Notes under the pieces: model-generated
Database searches by the model: none
What the model was told of the DNA's origin: nothing
What the model saw: only the letters and a program-made list of their open reading frames with translations
Made by a program: the position numbers and the translations under genes
Shown: one piece after another, positions 1-4,894 of the stretch
Layout of the letters: each line of letters starts with the position of its first letter
Numbering within the stretch: the first letter of the stretch is position 1
Assembly: GCA_005878685.1 (NCBI GenBank)
Contig: VBLN01000173.1
Coordinates: 1-5,589 of the forward strand
DNA length: 5,589 nt
DNA from: Deltaproteobacteria bacterium
Lineage (GTDB): Bacteria > Desulfobacterota > Binatia > UBA9968
Direction of reading: 5' to 3'

Positions 1-575
1 AAGCGCTTGTGGCTGAATATTTCACGGTTGGGTGGAATGTTATTGAAGGGATCATAGCCATTGCCGCGGGGATTCTGGCCGGCTCCATAGCCTTGATCGG
101 CTTCGGTTTGGATAGCTATATCGAGGTAGCCTCAGGTTTAGTTTTGATCTGGAGACTACGCAAGCATGGGTTCAGCAACGATGAAGAAGAGGAGGCAGCA
201 GAGAAAAAGGCTGTTTTCTTTGTTGGAGTTACGTTCTTGCTATTGGCCTTGTATGTTACCTATGAATCTGGAAAGAAACTGTTTTTGCAGGAACAGCCGG
301 ATGAAAGCCTAATTGGAATTATCCTGGCGATTGTCTCTTTAGTGGTCATGCCGCTCCTGGCTCTTTAGAAGAAACGAATAGCGACGGAAATTAACAGCCG
401 CGCTCTAAGAGCGGATGCACTGGAAACGCTCGCCTGTTCCTATCTCTCCTTGACTTTAGTCTTGGGTCTTGGGGCCAATGCCCTTTTCGGTTGGTGGTGG
501 GCAGATCCAGTTGCAGCCTTGGCCATGGTCTATTTCCTTATTAAGGAGGGATGGGAAGCGGTGACAGAGAGTTAG
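1..575 (+). pseudogene. Cation diffusion facilitator-like transporter, 5'-truncated by window and interrupted by an in-frame stop
   Basis: The reading frame is already open at the left edge (codons gcg ctt before the GTG at 9), so the true start lies outside. Hydrophobic segments can be read in CDF order. TM1-TM2 are around GWNVIEGIIAI and GFGLDSYIEVASG, followed by an acidic cytoplasmic loop (NDEEEEAAEKK), TM3 and TM4. A TAG at 366-368 ends this part right after MPLLAL. The same frame continues for 68 more codons with clear family character: basic linker [21 protein letters not shown] (TM5), [10 protein letters not shown] and a final helix, ending at TAG 573-575. No frame change is needed, so one nonsense substitution explains the break. 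The family exports divalent cations by proton antiport through acidic and His residues in TM2 and TM5; here GLDSxIE and RADALET occupy those places. The substrate cannot be told. The stop could be a real mutation or a base-call error. TAG also ends several other genes here, so recoding is unlikely. Confidence 0.82.
366..368 (+). other. Premature in-frame TAG inside the CDF-like gene
   Basis: The TAG follows GCT CTT and precedes AAG AAA CGA ATA GCG, in the same frame as the conserved TM5-TM6 coding sequence that continues to 575. The position corresponds to the short basic linker between TM4 and TM5, where a sense codon is expected. One substitution from TGG, TTG, TCG, AAG, CAG or GAG would give it. 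No ribosome binding site followed by a start codon lies directly downstream to suggest a separately translated second half. Confidence 0.85.
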
Positions 576-625
576 TTAAGAAAGGCTGGTTGACTTTTAT
601 TAATGAACGAGGGAGGATTACGTCA

Positions 626-1009
626 ATGAAGCGGAAATCGGCTAGCTTAACCGTCCTTAGCTTAGCGCTTCTCTATTTGTTAGGGGCTTTCTGTTTCAGC
701 GTTGCCGCTCCGAGTACGTCAATCGCTTCGACATTTCCACCTTGTTCAGAGACCCGTTCAGTGCCAGGCATGTTTCCTTGCGAGCATCCTAGTTTTTTTT
801 GCGGATTAACTGCTGCTGATAATAGTGCGATACTTTCCTCGGTACAAACCCGTGACTCTTCCAGCAAGGCCCAAACGGCGGTCGTAGGGATAGCTGTTAG
901 TAGCTCACCTGATGCGGCCACGTTGGGTCTTAGTTACAAGACTAGTATCTTATTCGGATCTCCACAAAAAGTTCCTATCCACATCTTAAATTCCGTCCTT
1001 AGTCTCTGA
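626..1009 (+). CDS. Small exported or membrane-anchored Cys-containing protein, unknown function
   Basis: The frame is open from 551, but the ATG at 626 is preferred. It has a purine-rich GAGGGAGGA site at 609-617 and opens with a signal-like sequence: MKRK followed by a hydrophobic stretch at residues 8-30. This gives 127 residues. The rest is Ser/Ala/Thr-rich with few charges. It contains four cysteines: C23 in the hydrophobic stretch, then C40, C52 (in PCEHP) and C59 (in FFCGL). The last three with H54 could form a small metal or disulfide site outside the membrane. The C-terminus is PQKVPIHILNSVLSL. I do not recognise the family. It sits 50 bases after the CDF-like gene on the same strand and is followed by a terminator-like hairpin, so it probably ended that transcript. 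The start and the exported location are inferred; the function is unknown. Confidence 0.6.
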   Translation: MKRKSASLTVLSLALLYLLGAFCFSVAAPSTSIASTFPPCSETRSVPGMFPCEHPSFFCGLTAADNSAILSSVQTRDSSSKAQTAVVGIAVSSSPDAATLGLSYKTSILFGSPQKVPIHILNSVLSL

Positions 1010-1040
1010 TTCTTCTTCGGCAATAAGTCCCTCTACTCTG

Positions 1041-1080
1041 TTGTTCCCCGTTCCTCTTTTGGGGGAGCAGTGTAATTTTT
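1041..1080 (+). terminator. Probable Rho-independent terminator after the 626-1009 gene
   Basis: TTGTTCCCC (1041-1049) can pair with GGGGAGCAG (1062-1070). This gives a nine-pair stem with four G-C pairs next to the loop, two G-U wobbles and a 12-base loop. It is followed by TGTAATTTTT, which ends in five T. It lies 31 bases past the stop codon of the preceding gene. The loop is somewhat large and the T-run starts late, so the call is moderate. Confidence 0.45.
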
Positions 1081-1095
1081 CTACGAACGTCGTAG
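1081..1095 (+). promoter_or_regulatory. Perfect palindrome CTACGA-ACG-TCGTAG, candidate repressor operator
   Basis: Six-base arms CTACGA and TCGTAG are exact reverse complements around a three-base centre. They lie 47 bases before the ATG of the Met-rich peptide gene, with a TGTAAT that resembles a -10 element at 1071-1076 just upstream. A repressor bound here would cover the expected transcription start of the 1143-onward operon. The general form (dyad with TAC...GTA half-sites) recalls operators of the BlaI/MecI/CopY winged-helix family, some of which sense copper. No such regulator is visible in the window and no good -35 element is seen, so the role is inference. Confidence 0.35.
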
Positions 1096-1142
1096 GCGAA
1101 TTGTGATTAGCAAAGTTATTTTTTTAAAGGAGGAAAATTGAA

Positions 1143-1403
1143 ATGAGGAAGATAATTTCTGTCGGGTTACTGTCTCTTTTAATTCTGTCAGGTGTTGCGT
1201 TGGCCCAGCAGTCCGGAGAGCAGGGAAAGAGCTCCTCAATGAAGGACATGATGCCGGAGATGATGAAGGGAGAAAAGAATAGCGAAAGGGGTATGGAAGG
1301 AATGATGGGGATGATGAAGATGATGGAACAGTGCGGCGCGATGGCGGAGCAGTGCTGTTCGACAAGCGATACTGGAAAGTCAGAGCGTAGCGAGAGCAAC
1401 TAG
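1143..1403 (+). CDS. Secreted Met-rich peptide, probable Cu(I)/Ag(I)-binding
   Basis: This 86-residue protein has a classical Sec signal peptide: MRK, a hydrophobic core, and an ALA/QQ cleavage site near residue 21. The start is fixed by a near-perfect Shine-Dalgarno AAAGGAGG at 1126-1133, nine bases before the ATG. The mature part of about 65 residues contains 13 methionines, mostly as MM pairs (MKDMMPEMM at 33-41, then MEGMMGMMKMM at 51-61). A short Cys patch follows (C64, C71, C72), and the tail is hydrophilic and Ser/Glu-rich. Paired Met and Cys in a small periplasmic protein suggest binding of soft monovalent metals; no fold is recognised. It opens the compact run of genes that includes the thioredoxin, SHOCT and cytochrome genes, just after the palindrome at 1081-1095. 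Secretion is well supported; metal binding is inferred from composition. Confidence 0.8.
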   Translation: MRKIISVGLLSLLILSGVALAQQSGEQGKSSSMKDMMPEMMKGEKNSERGMEGMMGMMKMMEQCGAMAEQCCSTSDTGKSERSESN

Positions 1404-1444
1404 GTTGTCGAGCGGCCCGGCTTCGAATTGATGCTTGCTGACTC

Positions 1445-1452
1445 GAAGAGGG
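1445..1452 (+). promoter_or_regulatory. Ribosome binding site GAAGAGGG deciding the start of the thioredoxin-like gene
   Basis: The open frame also contains TTG at 1428 and ATG at 1431, but no Shine-Dalgarno-like sequence precedes those (GGCCCGGCTTCGAA). GAAGAGGG ends five bases before the ATG at 1458, and that start places the basic residues MNRR directly before the membrane anchor. Confidence 0.55.
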
Positions 1453-1457
1453 CTTTC

Positions 1458-2045
1458 ATGAACAGGCGATTACCCGCGGGAGTTTGGCTGTGGGGCGGTC
1501 TTTTTCTTGTCCTGGCCGCGGCGGTTGCCGCCCCATGGCTCTTGCCTAGGAAAATTGAGCTCCCGCCTGCCTCCGAGAGCTACTACAAGGCGCTGCGGAT
1601 CGAACGACCGGACAAGACGGTCGTTGCGCCGGATTTCACACTCGAAGATCTTTCGAGGAAGAGCGTCAGTCTTAGAAACGTGAGGGGCAAGGTGGTCTTT
1701 CTCAATTTTTGGGCGACCTGGTGCGTACCTTGCCGCGAAGAGATGCCGGCGATGGAGAGACTTCATCGGGAACTTAAAGGCGAAGGGTTAGAGGTCATAG
1801 CCGTCAATTATAGAGAAACCGAAAAGGAGATTGCGCCGTTTCTGAAGGAACTGGGACTCACTTTTACAGCGCTCTTGGATCCCGACGGAAGGGTTTCAGA
1901 AGAGTACGGTGTCTGGTCGCTTCCACTCTCTTATTTTGTCAACCGCAAGGGGGAGTTTGTGGGAAAGGCCGTCGGATCTAGGGATTGGACCAGCCAAGAA
2001 ACCAAGATCTTCTTTCGACAACTCTTGGCTAAAAAGTCGTCGTAA
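1458..2045 (+). CDS. Membrane-anchored TlpA/ResA-like thiol-disulfide oxidoreductase
   Basis: The product is 195 residues from the ATG at 1458. An N-terminal anchor (residues about 10-30, after MNRRLP) leads to a thioredoxin-like domain. APDFTLEDLSRKSVSL is the typical AhpC/TSA/redoxin opening, then GKVVFLNFWATWCVPC carries the active-site pair C89 and C92. EEMPAMERLH forms the following helix, and the cis-proline loop is at SLP (P156). The domain should face the periplasm and reduce disulfides, as ResA, CcmG and TlpA do for apocytochromes c or copper proteins. The context favours this. The dihaem cytochrome encoded two genes downstream needs reduced CxxCH cysteines, and the upstream Met-rich peptide carries C64, C71 and C72. 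The residue after the cis-proline is Leu rather than the usual Thr. The actual partner is not known. Confidence 0.9.
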   Translation: MNRRLPAGVWLWGGLFLVLAAAVAAPWLLPRKIELPPASESYYKALRIERPDKTVVAPDFTLEDLSRKSVSLRNVRGKVVFLNFWATWCVPCREEMPAMERLHRELKGEGLEVIAVNYRETEKEIAPFLKELGLTFTALLDPDGRVSEEYGVWSLPLSYFVNRKGEFVGKAVGSRDWTSQETKIFFRQLLAKKSS

Positions 2046-2054
2046 GGACTGAAT

Positions 2055-2291
2055 ATGATGATGGACGGAATGGGAATGATGATCTGGGGGGTCTTTAGTT
2101 TCCTTTTAGGCCTGGTACTCGTCTTCCTTTTTATTGTAGCTGTTGTGGCTGCGGTGAAATGGGTGTGGGGTCAAAGAACTCCCTTTATTCAGAGGAATGG
2201 AGAGGACGCTTTGGAGATTCTTAAAAAGCGCTACGCCAAAGGCGAGATTAACAAAGAGGAGTTTGACAGGATCAGAAAAGATATCCAATAG
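2055..2291 (+). CDS. Small SHOCT-domain membrane protein with Met-rich N-terminus
   Basis: This 78-residue protein starts nine bases after the thioredoxin gene; its ribosome site TAAGGA (2043-2048) overlaps that gene's stop codon, indicating translational coupling. Residues 1-9 are MMMDGMGMM, followed by one long hydrophobic helix (about 10-37). A basic and aromatic boundary (KWVWGQR) leads to a C-terminal SHOCT motif (about 50-77): EDALEILKKRYAKGEINKEEFDRIRKDI. SHOCT is a short helical domain found at the ends of many bacterial proteins and thought to mediate oligomerisation or contacts. Stand-alone TM-SHOCT proteins are common beside copper and other metal genes. The Met cluster before the helix would lie at the membrane surface, possibly the periplasmic face by the positive-inside rule. 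Its molecular role is unknown. Confidence 0.85.
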   Translation: MMMDGMGMMIWGVFSFLLGLVLVFLFIVAVVAAVKWVWGQRTPFIQRNGEDALEILKKRYAKGEINKEEFDRIRKDIQ

Positions 2292-2299
2292 GCTTCAAA

Positions 2300-3208
2300 A
2301 TGAGAACGATTGAACGAGTCTTGTCCTGCGTTTTTGCGCTTGGTGTTCTTGTGAGCCTGTATTTAGCCGATAATGTGAGTAGGGCAGCAGAGGCAGACAT
2401 TGCGGTCGGCGAAAAAATTTACCGAGAGAACTGCGCCGCATGTCACGGGGAAAGGGGCGACGGAAAGGGACCGGAGGCCGGAAGACTAGGGAACAAGCCG
2501 AGAGACTTTACCGCCGGCATCTACAAATTTCGCTCGACTCCTTCAGGTTCACTGCCGCTAAGCGAGGATATTCTGAGAACCATCTCTAAAGGTGTGAGAG
2601 GAACAAGCATGCTGGCCCAGCTTCATCTATCACAGGAAGAGAGGTCGGCGGTCGTGCAGTATTTAAAAACCTTCTCGCCGCGGTTCAAAAAGCAAAAACC
2701 GGGACCATCCATTTCCGTGCCTCCCAAACCGCGTGAGGATAAAGAACTCGTCACCCAGGGCGAGAGTGTCTATAGAGATGCGGGCTGCGCATCATGCCAT
2801 GGATCGGACGGAAAGGGAGATGGCCCTTCCGCCGAGGGGCTTAAGGATTATTGGAGTTTTCCCATTGGACCTACCGACTTGACTCTTAAGCCATTCAAGT
2901 CCGGCCCTGACCCGGAGGACCTTTACCGCACGCTAAGCACCGGTCTCGACGGCACTCCCATGCCCTCTTACGCTGATTCCCTTACACCGAAAGAGCGCTG
3001 GAGCCTTGTGTTTTACATCCTTTCCATCGCTACGCACGAGCGGCCGAGAGGAATGATGGGTTTGGTCGGCGAAGAAACCCAGGGAATGATGATCGATATG
3101 CGAGCGGCGATGGCAGGCATGATGGGAGGTCGGGGAATGATGGGTAAAGGTGGCGGTATGATGGATAGAGACATGAAAGAGATGATGAAAGACATGAAGG
3201 GAAGATAA
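2300..3208 (+). CDS. Dihaem cytochrome c with a Met-rich C-terminal tail
   Basis: This 302-residue exported electron-transfer protein has an N-terminal hydrophobic signal (residues about 6-30). Two cytochrome c domains are visible. The first has CAACH (C45, C48, H49) followed by GERGDGKGP, with a likely axial Met in GTSM (M104). The second has CASCH (C163, C166, H167) followed by GSDGKGDGP, with the likely axial Met in GTPM (M221). A Pro/Lys linker at about 128-150 separates them. After the second domain ends (about residue 245) there is a tail of some 55 residues rich in MM, GMMG and MMDRDMKEMM. This tail is not part of a cytochrome c fold and resembles the two Met-rich peptides nearby. The gene starts eight bases after the SHOCT gene with only a weak ribosome site, so coupling is likely. 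It may take electrons from metal oxidation or feed a partner oxidase. The cytochrome call is firm; the tail's role is inferred. Confidence 0.92.
   Translation: MRTIERVLSCVFALGVLVSLYLADNVSRAAEADIAVGEKIYRENCAACHGERGDGKGPEAGRLGNKPRDFTAGIYKFRSTPSGSLPLSEDILRTISKGVRGTSMLAQLHLSQEERSAVVQYLKTFSPRFKKQKPGPSISVPPKPREDKELVTQGESVYRDAGCASCHGSDGKGDGPSAEGLKDYWSFPIGPTDLTLKPFKSGPDPEDLYRTLSTGLDGTPMPSYADSLTPKERWSLVFYILSIATHERPRGMMGLVGEETQGMMIDMRAAMAGMMGGRGMMGKGGGMMDRDMKEMMKDMKGR
3040..3205 (+). other. Met-rich tail segment of the dihaem cytochrome gene
   Basis: This segment encodes residues from about 248 to 302, after the last cytochrome helix (SLVFYILSIAT). It contains repeated ATGATG units, encoding MM at residues 252-253, 263-264, 274-275, 280-281, 287-288 and 295-296, with Gly, Lys and Asp between. 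The 11-base string GGAATGATGGG occurs here at 3050 and 3134, and again at 1299 and 4731 in the two Met-rich peptide genes. The segment probably forms a flexible soft-metal-binding extension. Confidence 0.65.
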
Positions 3209-3227
3209 TTCAAAGCGCGGAGGTTCT

Positions 3228-4108
3228 ATGAAAATGCGAACTTATTATTTGTGGCCGTTGGTGGGAATGGTTTGGTTTTGGGACGGAAGTCCAGCGCTAG
3301 GTCAAGGAGACCATCAGGGAAATCATGAAAAGGACGCAGCGGGTTTCGAGCACGTCCATGCGCTGGCCATGGATGCCGAAGGGCGAACTTTATTCTTGGG
3401 CGCCCACACAGGTCTTTTTCGCAGCGATGATGAGGGGCATTCCTGGAAAAAGGTGGCGCTCTCGCCAAAGCAGTCCGGCTTCGACGTGATGGGAGTGACC
3501 CCCGACCCGAGAAACGCGAAGACGATTTACCTCGCCACCCACGAGGCCGGCGTCTTCAAGAGCACCGATGGAGGAACAACGTGGAAAGAGATCAACACGG
3601 GTCTCGGAGGGCCTGATATCCATGGCCTCGCTATTGACCCGAATGTTCCGTCAAAGCTTCATGCAGCAGTCAGGGAGAAAGGGGAGGGAATCTACCGGAC
3701 CACTGACGGCGGAGGAAAGTGGACTCGTGTGGATGATGGGCCTGGAGGAGAGGTCAAGGTTCTGACTTCAGTTAACATTTCCACAGGGATGGGCGGCACG
3801 GCTGAGGGACTGCAACGCAGCCCAGACTTTTCTGAGGGTGGAGACTGGTGGGCGGTCTGCCCACTAATCAAACAGTGAACGGCTTCGCAGTGGACCCTCT
3901 AAATCCGAAAATCATGTACGTTGCCATGCGGGACGGGCTTTTCAAGAGCGCGGATGCCGGTCAGACATGGAAACCCTTAGGACAGGAGCTTAAAAATCTG
4001 GCAGCGGTTACCGTGAATCCAAAGAAGGTGAATGAGACCTATGCGGCAACCGCGCAAGGAATCATATTTAAAAGCAGTGATAGCGGAACAAAATGGGAAA
4101 GGCAATAA
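3228..4108 (+). pseudogene. Secreted Asp-box (BNR/sortilin-like) repeat protein, split by a frameshift
   Basis: The ATG at 3228 follows GGAGG (3219-3223) and opens a signal-like segment ending near ALGQ. The repeat region starts at FEHVHALAMD. Asp-box motifs (S/T-x-D-x-G-x-x-W) appear as SDDEGHSW (66-73), STDGGTTW (112-119) and TTDGGGKW (158-165). After RSPDFSEG the first frame becomes nonsense and stops at 3876-3878. The family sequence resumes one frame over, from TGG at 3839: WRLVGGLPTNQTV, GFAVDPLNPKIMYVA, SADAGQTW and SSDSGTKW, ending at TAA 4106-4108. Adding one base at the GGG of 3836-3838 would restore about 293 residues with five repeats. Such proteins form beta-propellers; relatives are often labelled glycosyl hydrolase, but no catalytic site is evident. 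They recur beside metal-resistance genes, and the His-rich start (GDHQGNHEKD) may be relevant. If the lesion is a base-call error the gene is intact. The downstream part has a possible GTG start at 3848 but no good ribosome site. Confidence 0.8.
3834..3841 (+). other. Frameshift point in the Asp-box gene (one base missing in a G run)
   Basis: The first frame reads GAC TTT TCT GAG GGT GGA and the continuing family sequence requires GAG GGn TGG AGA CTG. The second frame has its own TGA at 3833-3835, so the switch must occur after that. This confines the lesion to about 3834-3841. The GGG run is a likely slippage or sequencing-error spot. It does not match the X XXY YYZ heptamer of programmed -1 sites. 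Confidence 0.75.
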
Positions 4109-4153
4109 TGGTTAAGTCGTTTAGAGAGGCTATTTGACTAAAAAGGAGACTTT

Positions 4154-4432
4154 ATGGTGGACGAAAATATAGAGGCTCGGCAAGTACCAGCCTCTCAGGA
4201 GGTTGGAACTGGAGAGCAGACGGAGGGTTGCTCAATTGAAAAAAGAGGCTGGCTGAAAGGACCGCTCGGGATGGCGATCTGCTGCGGGGGACCTCTTCTT
4301 CTTGTGGCCGCAATCTCACTTTTCGGCGTGTCTCTGGGAACGATCGCGAGCGGGGCTCTGAGTCTTGCGGCGGTTCTGGCCTGTCCCGTGGGAATGTATC
4401 TCATGATGCGGATGATGATGAACAAGAAGTAG
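4154..4432 (+). CDS. Small two-helix membrane protein with CC motif and Met-rich C-terminus
   Basis: This 92-residue protein has a good ribosome site (AAAAGGAG at 4141-4148, five bases before ATG). The first 35 residues are hydrophilic and acidic. A hydrophobic region from about 37 to 86 then breaks into two helices around SLGTIASG. The first helix begins GPLGMAICCGGP with adjacent cysteines C43-C44, and the second contains C77 in ACPVGM. The protein ends MYLMMRMMMNKK, putting six methionines at one membrane edge. C26 lies in the soluble part. Paired Cys entering a helix and a second Cys in the neighbouring helix recall small mercury and copper membrane carriers in layout, but I do not recognise it as MerT, MerC or another named family. 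It follows the Asp-box gene by 45 bases and probably belongs to the same transcript. A role in moving or sensing a soft metal is inference. Confidence 0.75.
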   Translation: MVDENIEARQVPASQEVGTGEQTEGCSIEKRGWLKGPLGMAICCGGPLLLVAAISLFGVSLGTIASGALSLAAVLACPVGMYLMMRMMMNKK

Positions 4433-4580
4433 GCTGATGTGGGGAAAAATCACCGTCTATAGGCAGCCGGGCTAAGTGTTCTGTGGTAAGACGAAGGAGT
4501 TCCTTCACAAAGAGGTTTTGTCTTTGAGGATAGAGATATTACCGGAGTTTGCCTAATTTATTTCACACAGGAGAGAAATC
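4433..4580 (+). other. Intergenic stretch before the second Met-rich peptide gene
   Basis: This 148-base gap is the longest in the window. It contains a short dyad GAAGGA-GT-TCCTTC (4493-4506) with only a two-base centre, and a weaker ACAAA/TTTGT hairpin (4507-4521). Neither is followed by a T-run, so no terminator is called. I see no pair of -35 and -10 elements with acceptable spacing, although the gap is large enough for the peptide gene to have its own promoter. No short coding sequence with a ribosome site is evident. Confidence 0.4.
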
Positions 4581-4865
4581 ATGAAGAAGCTTTTTGTTGT
4601 CTTTGCAATTGCCGGTGCCGCGGCGCTTCCCGCGAGCGCTGCCCTCTCGCAGCAGAAGGGAACACGTCCTGTGCAGGGAGGCGGCATGATGTGTCCGATG
4701 ATGGGCATGGGAGGAATGGGGATGATGGGAGGAATGATGGGTGATATGGGCGGCGACCCCAAGATGATGGGGCGGATGATGGAGATGCGCGGCGAAATGA
4801 TGATGAAGATAGGCGAGGTGATGATGAAGTACGGGAAACAGATGCAAAAGGGAGAGATGAAGTAG
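4581..4865 (+). CDS. Second secreted Met-rich peptide, probable soft-metal binder
   Basis: This 94-residue protein has a clear signal peptide: MKK, a hydrophobic Ala-rich core, and an ASA cleavage site near residue 20. A ribosome site AGGAGA (4569-4574) is six bases before ATG. The mature chain of about 74 residues has 23 methionines, nearly a third. Residues 33-57 are a Gly-Met repeat (GGGMMCPMMGMGG and on) with the only cysteine, C38. Residues 60-94 change to charged helix-like units (KMMGRMMEMRGEMMMK, EVMMKYGKQMQ). In that part Met falls at three- to four-residue intervals, as in an amphipathic helix with a Met face. No fold is recognised. It has the same architecture as the 1143-1403 peptide but is not an obvious duplicate outside the MM pattern. 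Cu(I) or Ag(I) storage or buffering in the periplasm is the natural inference. Confidence 0.82.
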   Translation: MKKLFVVFAIAGAAALPASAALSQQKGTRPVQGGGMMCPMMGMGGMGMMGGMMGDMGGDPKMMGRMMEMRGEMMMKIGEVMMKYGKQMQKGEMK

Positions 4866-4894
4866 CTTCCCGTTCCCATATCGTCTGAACGGTA

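Noticed and set aside
401..413. Palindrome CGCTCT-A-AGAGCG as a possible hairpin or operator
   Set aside because: It has a one-base centre and lies inside the conserved coding sequence SRALRADA of the CDF-like gene, so coding constraint explains it.
590..618. TTGACT as a -35 element for the 626 gene
   Set aside because: No acceptable -10 follows at normal spacing, and the start point would fall in or beyond the ribosome site.
1101..1128. TTGTGA with TTTAAA 16 bases later as a promoter for the Met-rich peptide
   Set aside because: The transcript would begin at or after the ribosome binding site at 1126-1133, so it could not serve this gene.
3831..3841. Programmed -1 frameshifting to join the two halves of the Asp-box gene
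   Set aside because: No slippery heptamer or evident downstream structure is present; a lost G in a G run is simpler.
4563..4847. Reverse-strand frame rich in histidine (HHH, HHPHSSHAHH), resembling a metal-binding protein
   Set aside because: It is the complement of ATGATG repeats of the Met-rich gene, since CAT reads as His in one antisense frame and Ile-rich in another. It has no convincing ribosome site and the + strand gene has a signal peptide and a good start.
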